Source: Treponema sp. UBA937 (GTDB lineage Bacteria; Spirochaetota; Spirochaetia; Treponematales; Breznakiellaceae). Taken from it: a stretch of DNA of 21,057 nt. The position numbers and the translations under genes were made by a program. Each line of letters begins with the position of its first letter. The stretch's first letter is position 1. Location of the stretch: NCBI GenBank assembly GCA_002293455.1, contig DBDH01000036.1, positions 19,887-40,943 of the forward strand, read 5' to 3'. Below are positions 1 through 7,321 of the stretch, one piece after another. The notes under the pieces were generated by a model. That model saw nothing but the letters and a program-made list of their open reading frames with translations. It did no database searches and was not told where the DNA came from.

Positions 1-58
1 TGATTAGAGTCAATTTAATCAGCGTTACCCTAAAGTTGAAATTCAAGGAGCAAAAAAG

Positions 59-772
59 ATGTTAGGTCCTCTCGTGAATGCTGCTGCAATTGTTGTCTGC
101 GGATTGATCGGATGTTTTGTTATCCGGGGAATTCCTCCGCGTTTTGAGGAAATCGTCAAAAAGGCTATTGGCGTTTCGGTAATGTTTGTTGGAATAAAAG
201 GCGCCTTGGAAAACCAAATGGTTCTGCTGCTTATTTTCAGCATGGTGATAGGGGCCGTTATTGGGGAGGCCGTTAATATTGACAAACAGATGAACCGCTT
301 AGGGCTGTGGGCGGAAAGAAAGCTGGGATTCGGCGGGGATTCAGGCGGAACGGAGGGCGGCAGGTCTTTTTCCAAGGCATTTGTCAGCGCCGGCATCCTT
401 TTTTGTACCGGTTCTATGGCAATTGTAGGCTCAATGCAAAGCGGACTCCAGGGAAATCATGAAATCCTCTTTGCAAAGTCCATTCTTGACGGCGCGATAT
501 CCGCGGTATTCGGAGCATCTATGGGAATCGGCGCCGCTTTTTCCGCGATTCCCGTGCTGATCTACGAATCGGCAATCACGCTGACCTCTCAAGCGGTCAG
601 AGATATTTTGACGCCTGAGATTATTAGGGAGATGGGTGCCGTCGGAAGCCTTTTGGTCGCGGCTATCGGCTTTAATTTCCTTGGAATCAAAGAAATCAAA
701 GTCGCGAATCTTATTCCGGCAATCTTTATTCCCTGGGTGTATTTGGGAATAAGAGGATTTTTCGGGTTTTAA
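59..772 (+). CDS. DUF554 family membrane protein
   Basis: A 237-residue, very hydrophobic protein with about six or seven predicted membrane spans. It matches the DUF554 (YdfK-like) family: an N-terminal MLGPLVNAAAIVVCGLIG helix, a central FCTGSMAIVGSMQSG motif near residues 118-132, and a glycine/alanine-rich KSILDGAISAVFGASMG stretch near residues 140-156. The length is normal for the family. The start is the ATG eight bases after AAGGAG (45-50). The family is probably a transporter or channel, but its substrate is not established and nothing here reveals it. Its stop codon overlaps the end of the convergent gene on the other strand by four bases. I see no link to the sugar locus. Confidence 0.85.
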   Translation: MLGPLVNAAAIVVCGLIGCFVIRGIPPRFEEIVKKAIGVSVMFVGIKGALENQMVLLLIFSMVIGAVIGEAVNIDKQMNRLGLWAERKLGFGGDSGGTEGGRSFSKAFVSAGILFCTGSMAIVGSMQSGLQGNHEILFAKSILDGAISAVFGASMGIGAAFSAIPVLIYESAITLTSQAVRDILTPEIIREMGAVGSLLVAAIGFNFLGIKEIKVANLIPAIFIPWVYLGIRGFFGF

Positions 773-1437
773 AGGTTTTTCATGATCATGTAGGTTCGGG
801 GCGTTCCGGGAAATCCTCTTGTTTCTTCTGTTTTGACGAAGATTCCGTCGCTTTTCCGGTACCAAACATAGGAACGCCAAAAGGCTCCCAAAAAATTGGG
901 AAGCGTGATGCGGACTTTTACCGTTTCTACCGGCTTGTTTTCAATAATAAGGGTTTCATCCTGCTCTTTGGCTGCCCGTATCTTCATAATGCTGTTGTGC
1001 AGAGGTTCAAGGATGCAGAAATCCATCTGTTCTTCATCAGAATTGATAAAATGGAGGGGCATCACATAGAAGGAACTGAAAAAAGGCGATCTTAATCTGA
1101 TTTTCCTGTTGATTCTCCTTCCGTTTTTTTCAATTCCGGTCAGGATAAGATGCGTCCCGTCCAGCTCCGCGGTAATAGACCGGTTGTTTTCCTCGGGAAC
1201 CCGGTAACTAATCTTTAAGCCTTGGCCGCTGCTGTCTGAAAGACCATCCATTTCAACTTGTTTGTCGGGACCGCCCGCATAGAGTGAAAAGCCTTGACCG
1301 CTAAAGTTAATGCTCCAAACTTCTTCGGTAGTCACACCGCCGGTCGTTGAATTGTAGTAAAAATCATCGGCATAAAGCATGGAAACCGGCATTATGCCTA
1401 AAAGAAACAGCATCAGGAAAAAAATCATTTTGTTCAT
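769..1437 (-). CDS. Hypothetical exported protein
   Basis: A 222-residue protein with a clear signal peptide (MNKMIFFLMLFLLGIMPVSMLYA, likely cut before DDFYY). There is no lipobox cysteine, so it is probably periplasmic or secreted. The mature part is rich in beta strands and ends in WYRKSDGIFVKTEETRGFPGTP. That resembles the end of DUF3108/LolA-like sheet proteins, in which a curved sheet is read out strand by strand, but this is a loose fold-level impression. The start is supported by AGGAG (1446-1450) eight bases upstream on the minus strand. Function unknown. Confidence 0.75.
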   Translation of the reverse strand: MNKMIFFLMLFLLGIMPVSMLYADDFYYNSTTGGVTTEEVWSINFSGQGFSLYAGGPDKQVEMDGLSDSSGQGLKISYRVPEENNRSITAELDGTHLILTGIEKNGRRINRKIRLRSPFFSSFYVMPLHFINSDEEQMDFCILEPLHNSIMKIRAAKEQDETLIIENKPVETVKVRITLPNFLGAFWRSYVWYRKSDGIFVKTEETRGFPGTPRTYMIMKNL

Positions 1438-1480
1438 AAAGAAGGCTCCTATCGTCCCTGTAAAAAAAACTGGTTTAGTT

Positions 1481-1493
1481 TAACAATTTGTTA
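1481..1493. repeat. 13-bp palindrome upstream of exported protein
   Basis: TAACAATTTGTTA has 6-bp arms around a single T. It lies about 45 bp upstream of the minus-strand gene in an AT-rich 219-bp divergent intergenic region. It could be an operator for that gene, or chance in AT-rich DNA. It shares only a GTTTAAC half-site with the LacI operators further right. Confidence 0.25.
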
Positions 1494-1590
1494 TAATAAT
1501 ATCAATATCTATTATTTAGACACTTGCATATTTTTTTCTAATGAAATAATCTGAGAAAATATGTGAAAGGCCGAATTATACAATTTCCTC

Positions 1591-1619
1591 TTGCTCCCGG
1601 TTTTTTTTCATGATATGAT
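1591..1619 (+). promoter_or_regulatory. Possible sigma70-type promoter of the deaminase gene
   Basis: TTGCTC (1591-1596), a 17-bp spacer, then TATGAT (1614-1619). This would start transcription near 1626 and give a leader of about 30 bases to the ATG at 1657. The -10 box is a good match but the -35 box is weak. Confidence 0.4.
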
Positions 1620-1656
1620 GATACATGCTTAAAACAAAAGGCAATTGGAGAATACT

Positions 1657-2703
1657 ATGGCGTATGAAGATTTTGTAAAACAAGCAGACGATTTGCAAAA
1701 TATTCTCTTCAATTTGAATAAGACAGAAATCCATCTGCACCTGGAAGGGCTGGTCTCTCCCGATACCATTTGGGAACTCATACAGAAGAATAATCTTCAT
1801 TATGACGGAATTACGACCAAGGAAGATATTGTCTGTAAGTTCAACATAAAAAACCTGGAACAGTTTCTCGATCTCTATATCAATATTATTCAGAGCAGTT
1901 TTAAATCGGAAGCTGATTTAGCCTTGCTTTTTAAAGATATGGGAAGCTACTTACAGGAAAATCATATCGTTTATGCCGAAGTTTTTTTTGCCCCCTCGAA
2001 ATTCCTCAAGATGGGTCTCGATTACGGATTGATGATGGACATCCTCACGGAAGGAGCTAAAATCATTCAGGAAACGTATCACGCGGAAATCAAATTCCTT
2101 GTGGATGTTTCCCGGACTTTCGGTCTTGAAAACGCCATGAGCAACCTTGATTTGGTGCTTGCGCACAGAGTACCGCCGGTTATCGGTATCGGTTTGGGCG
2201 GTTCCGAACAAAACGGTCCGGCAAAAGATTTTGTTACGGTGTTTGATAAAGCGAGGGCGGAGGGGCTGCATACGGTCGCTCATGCCGGGGAAGATATGGG
2301 GCCTGAATCGGTATGGGATACGGTCAATTACTTACACGCCGAGCGCATCGGGCACGGCATAAGTTCCGTACTGGATGAAAAATTGATGGATTATCTGGCG
2401 GAAAAGCGGATCCCGCTGGAAGTTTGCCCTACGAGCAACCTTTTTACGCAAGCCTACGCCTCGGTAATTGAGGATCATCCCGTGAAGAAACTGTTTGACA
2501 AGCATGTGAATGTTACGATCAATTCCGATGATCCGTCCCTGTTTTCTACCAGTCTCATGAACGAATATATGCTTCTCTTTAAGCATCAGATTTTTACGAA
2601 GGAAGAATTATTGCTTCTTGTTGAAAGAAATATCGATGCGGCATTCCTTCCGGAAGAAAAGAAAAAAAAGCTCAAGGAAGAAAATAGAATCATTACCAGC
2701 TAA
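1657..2703 (+). CDS. Adenosine/adenine deaminase family protein
   Basis: A 348-residue cytosolic metal-dependent deaminase of the ADA/ADE amidohydrolase family. Visible zinc-site and catalytic motifs are HLH (H26, H28) in TEIHLHLEG, HAGE (H209, catalytic Glu212), RIGHG (H233) and NSDDPSLF (D291, D292). Expected reaction: hydrolytic removal of the 6-amino group from adenosine, or from adenine, with release of ammonia. The segment IGIGLGGSEQNGPAKDF, before the HAGE motif, differs from the usual IDLAGDE of adenosine deaminases and recalls adenine-deaminase members, so the substrate is left open. A longer reading frame begins at a TTG at 1645, but the GGAG at 1647-1650 inside it is the ribosome binding site for the ATG at 1657, so the shorter form is preferred. 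It belongs to purine salvage and is not obviously part of the sugar operon. Confidence 0.88.
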   Translation: MAYEDFVKQADDLQNILFNLNKTEIHLHLEGLVSPDTIWELIQKNNLHYDGITTKEDIVCKFNIKNLEQFLDLYINIIQSSFKSEADLALLFKDMGSYLQENHIVYAEVFFAPSKFLKMGLDYGLMMDILTEGAKIIQETYHAEIKFLVDVSRTFGLENAMSNLDLVLAHRVPPVIGIGLGGSEQNGPAKDFVTVFDKARAEGLHTVAHAGEDMGPESVWDTVNYLHAERIGHGISSVLDEKLMDYLAEKRIPLEVCPTSNLFTQAYASVIEDHPVKKLFDKHVNVTINSDDPSLFSTSLMNEYMLLFKHQIFTKEELLLLVERNIDAAFLPEEKKKKLKEENRIITS

Positions 2704-2758
2704 GTTCCTCTGTACAGTTTTGCCGAAAAATATTGCGTCATTTCCATATCTGTTGTAT

Positions 2759-2764
2759 TATAAT
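2759..2764 (+). promoter_or_regulatory. Possible -10 element of the lacI-type gene
   Basis: A perfect TATAAT lies 17 bases before the chosen ATG. The only -35-like hexamer, TTGCGT (2733-2738), is 20 bp away, which is longer than ideal. If used, transcription would begin near 2771 and leave a leader of only about 10 bases. Confidence 0.3.
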
Positions 2765-2780
2765 GATAAGGAAAATAGCC

Positions 2781-3806
2781 ATGCCTACAATAAAAGATAT
2801 TGCTCGGGAAGCGAATGTCAGTGTAACAACCGTTTCCAATGTTATACATGGAAAGCATTCCCGTGTCGCTCAGGAAACCGTTGAGAGAATAGAGCGGATT
2901 ATTGCTGTAAATAATTATACGCCGAATTTGTCCGCCAGAGCGCTTGTAAACAAATCTTCCCGGATTATCGGGGTGATAAACCATCTGATTCAGTCTCAGC
3001 CCATCAGTTTTTTGGAGGATCCCTTTCACGGCGCGCTTTTGGGCGGCGTTGAACGGAAATTGCGGGAGCGCGGGTATTACATGATGATACGGACCGTTGC
3101 CAATGAGGAAGAGCTCTTTTCGCTTTTCAGGAATTGGAACCTCGACGGGGTTATTCTCACCGGGCTTTTTGAAGATAATTTTTTTGCGCGTCTTATAGAG
3201 AGCGGCAAGCCTGTTGTTCTTTTGGACAGTTATGTAAAAAACGACAGAGTGTTTAATATAGGACTGGACGATAAACGGGGAGGGTATATTGCCACGCAGC
3301 ATCTCATCGACAAAGGACACAGAGATATTGTCTTCGCTTCTCCTCATATTTATAAACGGGGCGTTATCGATGAACGTTTTAAAGGGTATAAGGCTGCTTT
3401 AAGAAAGAACAACATTCCTTTTCGGGAAGAAAATGTTTATCAGCAGGAAATAACCATAAACGAAGGCATTGCTCTGGGACGGATTTTAGGCAGCCGGACG
3501 GATATTACTGCTGTTTTTGCTACCGCGGATATTCTTGCCGCGGGGATAATAACAGGGCTCGCGGAGAAGAAGAAAAATGTTCCGCGGGACATATCGGTTG
3601 TCGGATTTGACAATATCCTTCTCAGCAGGATTGTAGGTACGCCTCTTACTACCGTTTGTCAGGACGCGGATGAGAAGGGCGCTATCGCTGCCGGGGTTAT
3701 GATTGACTGCCTTGAAGGAAAAGCCCCGGCGAGCAGAAATATCGTTCTGCCGGTTAGTTTGATAGAAAGGGCTTCCGTAAGTTATTTTAACAGCGGAGTG
3801 TCTTGA
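2781..3806 (+). CDS. LacI/GalR family transcriptional regulator
   Basis: A 341-residue LacI-family repressor. The N-terminal helix-turn-helix is at residues 4-23 (IKDIAREANVSVTTVSNVI). The hinge region follows near residues 47-60 (NYTPNLSARALVNKSS), with the Leu that in this family inserts into the central CpG of the operator. The rest is a periplasmic-binding-protein-like sensor domain, including VVGFDNILLS near residues 273-282. In-frame upstream ATGs exist, but MPTIKDIA is the family's standard N-terminus, and an AAGG at 2768-2771 precedes it. It sits directly before four CG-centred palindromes in the control region of the sugar operon, so it very likely represses that operon. The inducer would be a sugar from the pathway. 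No palindrome of that kind precedes its own gene, so autoregulation is not indicated. Confidence 0.93.
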   Translation: MPTIKDIAREANVSVTTVSNVIHGKHSRVAQETVERIERIIAVNNYTPNLSARALVNKSSRIIGVINHLIQSQPISFLEDPFHGALLGGVERKLRERGYYMMIRTVANEEELFSLFRNWNLDGVILTGLFEDNFFARLIESGKPVVLLDSYVKNDRVFNIGLDDKRGGYIATQHLIDKGHRDIVFASPHIYKRGVIDERFKGYKAALRKNNIPFREENVYQQEITINEGIALGRILGSRTDITAVFATADILAAGIITGLAEKKKNVPRDISVVGFDNILLSRIVGTPLTTVCQDADEKGAIAAGVMIDCLEGKAPASRNIVLPVSLIERASVSYFNSGVS

Positions 3807-3881
3807 AAAAACTTTTAGCCCCGCGATTCAGTATCGTAAAAACCATCCTTTTAAAATTTTGAAAAAATTGAAAGATTTTTC

Positions 3882-3914
3882 TTGACAAATTGCAAAAACA
3901 GGGTTTACTATAAT
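3882..3914 (+). promoter_or_regulatory. Promoter P1 of the sugar operon
   Basis: A perfect TTGACA at 3882-3887 is followed by TACTAT (3906-3911) at an 18-bp spacing. A perfect TATAAT also lies at 3909-3914, but 21 bp away. By analogy with P2 the 18-bp arrangement is preferred. The start site would be near 3918-3921, immediately before operator O1. Confidence 0.7.
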
Positions 3915-3921
3915 ACTCATA

Positions 3922-3935
3922 GTTTAACGTTAAAC
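3922..3935. promoter_or_regulatory. Operator O1 (LacI-type palindrome)
   Basis: GTTTAACGTTAAAC is a perfect 14-bp palindrome with a central CG, the architecture LacI-family proteins use. It lies just downstream of the P1 start site, where a bound repressor would block initiation or early elongation. A T5 run follows two bases later. Confidence 0.8.
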
Positions 3936-3967
3936 GGTTTTTGTCGAGGATTACGAAAAGATTTTCC

Positions 3968-3997
3968 TTGACAAATTGTAAAAACAGCGTTTACAAT
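3968..3997 (+). promoter_or_regulatory. Promoter P2 of the sugar operon
   Basis: TTGACA (3968-3973), 18-bp spacer, TACAAT (3992-3997). The predicted start is near 4004, giving an untranslated leader of about 175 bases that contains O2 to O4. Confidence 0.72.
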
Positions 3998-4005
3998 GAT
4001 GAGCA

Positions 4006-4019
4006 GTTTAACGTTAAAC
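4006..4019. promoter_or_regulatory. Operator O2 (LacI-type palindrome)
   Basis: Identical to O1 (GTTTAACGTTAAAC). It begins at about +2 of P2. Its centre is 84 bp from that of O1, close to eight helical turns. A T8 run follows at 4022-4029. Confidence 0.8.
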
Positions 4020-4040
4020 GATTTTTTTTGTGACAACCAA

Positions 4041-4054
4041 GTTGAACGTTAAAC
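4041..4054. promoter_or_regulatory. Operator O3 (variant palindrome)
   Basis: GTTGAACGTTAAAC has one base changed from O1/O2. Its centre is 35 bp after that of O2. A T7 run follows at 4057-4063. Confidence 0.7.
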
Positions 4055-4076
4055 TGTTTTTTTATTAACGATAAAA

Positions 4077-4090
4077 GTTTAACGTTCAAC
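4077..4090. promoter_or_regulatory. Operator O4 (variant palindrome, inverted copy of O3)
   Basis: GTTTAACGTTCAAC is the exact reverse complement of O3, with its centre 36 bp further on. It lies about 90 bases before the first start codon. The A-run on its left (4073-4076) corresponds to the T-run to the right of O1-O3, so the flank is inverted too. Confidence 0.7.
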
Positions 4091-4179
4091 TTGCGGAGTT
4101 TGGCGCAAAAGTAGTTGAGAAAAGAATTGTTTTAAGATTTCGTTCCGCATTGGTTGACGGAAAAGTTTTAGGAGGAAAA

Positions 4180-6003
4180 ATGAAAATCCGATGTTATCTT
4201 TTGCCGGTTCTCTTGTGTGTGTTGTTCGCGTCATGCACATCGTCAATTGTAAAGCAGTCTGAAGAAGCTCCCGATTACGAGTCGCTTTTTACGTCCGCAT
4301 ACAGCCAATTACAGGTCCGTGCTCCCGAAGCGCGGGAAAATAAAGAGCCGCTGGTTATGGTGCATTACATGCCCTGGTTCCAGGCTCCTCCGATTGATGA
4401 CGGATACGGTTATCATTGGCACGAAGGCGGCGGCGTCTTTGATCCCTTTGAAACCCTTCCCGACGGCAGGGCTTCAATAGCGTCTCATTACTATCCTCTT
4501 ACCGGTCCTTACGATTCACGTGATACCGCGGTACTTGAATACCAGGCCGCGCTGATGAAAATGGCCGGAATCGACGGCGTGATTTTTGACTGGTACGGAA
4601 TTGATGACGTACTTGATTACAAGGTTCTCCATGAATCGACGCTGGCAATGATCGAGGTGCTGAAAAAAGCAGGGTTGAAATACATTATCTGTTATGAAGA
4701 TCAGACCATCGGAAAGATGATTGAAGCCGCGGCTATAACAAAGAATGATGCTATAGACGTAGGGAAGCGCACCTTTGAGTGGATGCAGGAGAACTGGTTC
4801 TCTGATGATGCCTATGTCAAATACGAAGGACGCCCTGTGCTGATGTGCTTTGGTCCTCAGTACTATAAAGATAAAGCGCAGTGGGATGAGCTTTTCAGTG
4901 TAACAAATCCGCGTCCCATGTTTATCAGTCTGAATCACCATGTTGAAGGATGGGCCGACGGTTCCTATAACTGGATGCCGATGGAACTTTCCGGCGGGCG
5001 TACCCTTGCGCTGTCAAGACTGGTACAGAACCTGAATGATTTTTACAACAAGCAGTTTAACAAACCGTTCCTTGTGGCGACGGCATTTTCCGGGTTTCAC
5101 GATATTTACCGCCAGGCAGGTCACGGATTCAGCTACGGCTATCTCGATTACGCGGAGGGAAGGACCTTTAAGCTGACCTTTGACGCGGCGGAACAGGCTT
5201 ATCCCGACATTATTCAGGTGGCGACCTGGAACGACTACGGCGAAGGCGCAATCATCGAGCCTACAATAGAACGGGGATACAAGGAGCTTGAGTATCTTCA
5301 GGATAACAAAAAAGAATGGGACGAAGAGTTCTCCTATAACTACAACGATCTCCGGGCGCCCATTGGACTGTATAAAGTTCTCGTTTCCGAAAAATCAACT
5401 CCCGAACAGAAGGCCGCGGCCCAGGACGCCGTTAACGCGGTACTTGCGGATGATATGAGCGGATTCAGAACAGCTCTGAGGGCAAGCGGTGCGGTTGTTG
5501 ACTTTTCCGTTAGTCCTATATTGAGAGATCCTTCCGCGGCGGCCGCTTCGACGGGAAACGCGAGTGTGTTTGATCCCGCGGGACGAAAAAATCTTGCTCT
5601 TGGAAAACCGGTTATCGCGTCAAGCCGTATTTATGACAATGTCGGAACAAAGGCAGTGGACGGCGACATCCTTTCCTATTGGGAAGGCGCGGCAAACAAA
5701 TATCCCAATACGGTGAGCATCGATCTGGTTACTCCTGTGCAGTCGCCGACTGTGGTTATCAAACTGAACCCAAGAAGAATTTGGGCAAAGCGTTCACAGA
5801 CGATTGAGGTTCAGATAAGCGATGACGGAAAAGAGTTCAGGACGCTTATTCCCGCGGCGGATTATGTCTTTGACCCCGGCGCAAATGAGAATATTGTCGC
5901 GATTCCGCTTGATGTACAGACGCGGCATATCCAGCTGGTATTTACAGCAAATACCCAAGCTACGGCAGGACAAATCGCGGAACTTGAAGTCTATGGTGAA
6001 TAG
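4180..6003 (+). CDS. GH71/99-like lipoprotein hydrolase with C-terminal discoidin/CBM32-type domain
   Basis: A 607-residue lipoprotein. The signal peptide MKIRCYLLPVLLCVLFASC places the lipid on Cys19. The catalytic barrel (about residues 55-400) begins with VHYMPWF (His62). It contains the GH99-type block YYPLTGPYDSRD followed by AGIDGVIFDWYG, and ends with WNDYGEG, in which Asp352 and Glu355 occupy the place of the GH99 catalytic ExxE pair. Residues about 471-606 form an F5/8 type C (discoidin) domain (NLALGKPVIASS, VDGDILSYWEG), which often binds sugars. It probably cuts an alpha-linked polysaccharide from inside the chain at the cell surface or in the periplasm. It is the first gene of the operon, with AGGAGG at 4170-4175. 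An upstream in-frame TTG at 4150 lacks such support. Substrate not provable from sequence. Confidence 0.85.
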   Translation: MKIRCYLLPVLLCVLFASCTSSIVKQSEEAPDYESLFTSAYSQLQVRAPEARENKEPLVMVHYMPWFQAPPIDDGYGYHWHEGGGVFDPFETLPDGRASIASHYYPLTGPYDSRDTAVLEYQAALMKMAGIDGVIFDWYGIDDVLDYKVLHESTLAMIEVLKKAGLKYIICYEDQTIGKMIEAAAITKNDAIDVGKRTFEWMQENWFSDDAYVKYEGRPVLMCFGPQYYKDKAQWDELFSVTNPRPMFISLNHHVEGWADGSYNWMPMELSGGRTLALSRLVQNLNDFYNKQFNKPFLVATAFSGFHDIYRQAGHGFSYGYLDYAEGRTFKLTFDAAEQAYPDIIQVATWNDYGEGAIIEPTIERGYKELEYLQDNKKEWDEEFSYNYNDLRAPIGLYKVLVSEKSTPEQKAAAQDAVNAVLADDMSGFRTALRASGAVVDFSVSPILRDPSAAAASTGNASVFDPAGRKNLALGKPVIASSRIYDNVGTKAVDGDILSYWEGAANKYPNTVSIDLVTPVQSPTVVIKLNPRRIWAKRSQTIEVQISDDGKEFRTLIPAADYVFDPGANENIVAIPLDVQTRHIQLVFTANTQATAGQIAELEVYGE

Positions 6004-6051
6004 ACAGTTTGCGGAAAAAATACAAAGAACAAGGATAAGGAGCAGGTAACA

Positions 6052-7281
6052 ATGTTGAAAGAGAAAAGCGCCATGAACAGAACAAAATATCTTCTTTGCT
6101 TATTACTCATTTTTATGTGCTCCTTGTTAGCGGGTTGTTTTTCGGCTCTGCCGGGCGATGATCTTAATCCAGACCCTGATCCCGATGTGATCACCGGTCA
6201 CGAAAAAATATTTCAAGACGCGTACAAACGTCTGAATATTGCCGTTCCTATGGTGCGGAAGAATAAAGAACCTCTGGTACTGGTTCATTACATGCCCTGG
6301 TATGAAGCGCCGCCTGTTGCAGGATATGGCGGTCATTGGACAGGGTGGGGGCATTTCAGTCCTCCGAATCAGATAGCGTCTCATCAGATGCCGCTTACGG
6401 GACCTTACGATTCCCGCGATGAAAAAATTCTTGAGTATCAGGTGAAACTGATGAAGTATGCGGGAATCGACGGTGTTATTTTTGACTGGTACGGCATACA
6501 TACCGTAAATGATTACGGCGTTATTCATGAATCTACCCTTGCAATGATAGAGGTTCTTAAACGCGAAGGCTTGAAATTTGTTATCTGTTACGAGGATCAA
6601 ACGGTTCCGCCGATCGCCGAACGGACAGGGAAAACACCGGAACAGATAGGCAAGGAAACGTTCTTGTGGATGCAAAATAACTGGTTCACCAATGACGCTT
6701 ATGTCAAACATGACGGCCGCCCTGTGGTGATGTGTTTTGGTCCCCAGCATTACAGTACATCTCAATGGAATGAGGTGTTTAGCGTAACGAATCCACGGCC
6801 ATACTTTGTGGATCTTGATAACAAAACAAGTTGGGCAGAAAGTACCTATAACTGGCCGCCAATGTGGGCTTCGGAAGGACCAGCCGGTAATAAAGGCGAA
6901 CTTTCGATTTCGAGATTGGTTCAATATTTAAATTCGTTTTACAACAACACAAAGAACAAAAATAACTCATTCCTTGTGGCAACTGCTTTTCCCGCATTTG
7001 ATGACATTTATGAAGATCAGGGCGGGGCAAGTTACGGCAATCTTGATTATGCGGAGGGAAGAACTTTTGAGCTGACCTTTACTGCGGCGGAAAGGGCATA
7101 TCCCAATATTATTCAGATTGCAACATGGAACGATTATGGCGAAGGAACCATCATCGAGCCGACCAAAGAACGCGGATACACGGCACTGGAATATCTTCAG
7201 GATAAACAAAAAGAGTGGAATCCTGGTTTTCCTTACAATCACGATGATTTGCGGACTCCGCTTGAGGAATGGAAGAAGTAA
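6052..7281 (+). CDS. GH71/99-like lipoprotein hydrolase, single domain
   Basis: A 409-residue paralogue of the preceding protein, lacking its C-terminal discoidin domain. A lipobox LLAGC (Cys29) follows a hydrophobic signal. An alternative in-frame ATG at 6073 would shorten the N-terminus, but AAGGAG at 6037-6042 favours 6052. It shares the motifs VHYMPWY, HQMPLTGPYDSRD, AGIDGVIFDWYG, CYEDQT and WNDYGEG (Asp361, Glu364). Close similarity through the whole catalytic domain and adjacency indicate tandem duplication. The pair may divide labour: the modular enzyme on polymer, this one on shorter chains. It lies 48 bases after its partner in the same operon. Exact substrate unknown. Confidence 0.83.
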   Translation: MLKEKSAMNRTKYLLCLLLIFMCSLLAGCFSALPGDDLNPDPDPDVITGHEKIFQDAYKRLNIAVPMVRKNKEPLVLVHYMPWYEAPPVAGYGGHWTGWGHFSPPNQIASHQMPLTGPYDSRDEKILEYQVKLMKYAGIDGVIFDWYGIHTVNDYGVIHESTLAMIEVLKREGLKFVICYEDQTVPPIAERTGKTPEQIGKETFLWMQNNWFTNDAYVKHDGRPVVMCFGPQHYSTSQWNEVFSVTNPRPYFVDLDNKTSWAESTYNWPPMWASEGPAGNKGELSISRLVQYLNSFYNNTKNKNNSFLVATAFPAFDDIYEDQGGASYGNLDYAEGRTFELTFTAAERAYPNIIQIATWNDYGEGTIIEPTKERGYTALEYLQDKQKEWNPGFPYNHDDLRTPLEEWKK

Positions 7282-7321
7282 GAATAAACAATGTCCAATG
7301 TAAAAATACTTAGTTAAAAAT

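Larger units (their letters stand above)
3871..4020 (+). repeat. Duplicated promoter-operator module (imperfect direct repeat)
   Basis: Positions 3871-3936 and 3957-4020 are two copies of one module. The first 38 bases, running from AAAGATTTT through TTGACAAATTG to GTTTAC, differ at only three positions. The last 15 bases (GTTTAACGTTAAACG) are identical. Only the 13/11-base segment just after the -10 region has diverged. Confidence 0.85.
4038..4093. repeat. 18-bp perfect inverted repeat carrying O3 and O4
   Basis: CAAGTTGAACGTTAAACT (4038-4055) and AGTTTAACGTTCAACTTG (4076-4093) are exact reverse complements separated by 20 bases. In a transcript from P1 or P2 they could pair into an 18-bp stem with a 20-base loop, in addition to acting as DNA operators. 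No T run follows the second arm, so it is not a classical terminator. Confidence 0.75.

Noticed and set aside
1645..1656. TTG as an earlier start of the deaminase
   Set aside because: The codons contain the GGAG that serves the ATG at 1657.
4063..4076. Possible fifth operator between O3 and O4 (TATTAACGATAAAA)
   Set aside because: Matches 10 of 14 positions but lacks the GTT/AAC ends; more simply the loop of the inverted repeat.
6127..6924. A 265-codon open frame antisense to the second hydrolase gene
   Set aside because: A similar antisense frame exists under the paralogous gene, explained by the shared coding sequence on the plus strand.
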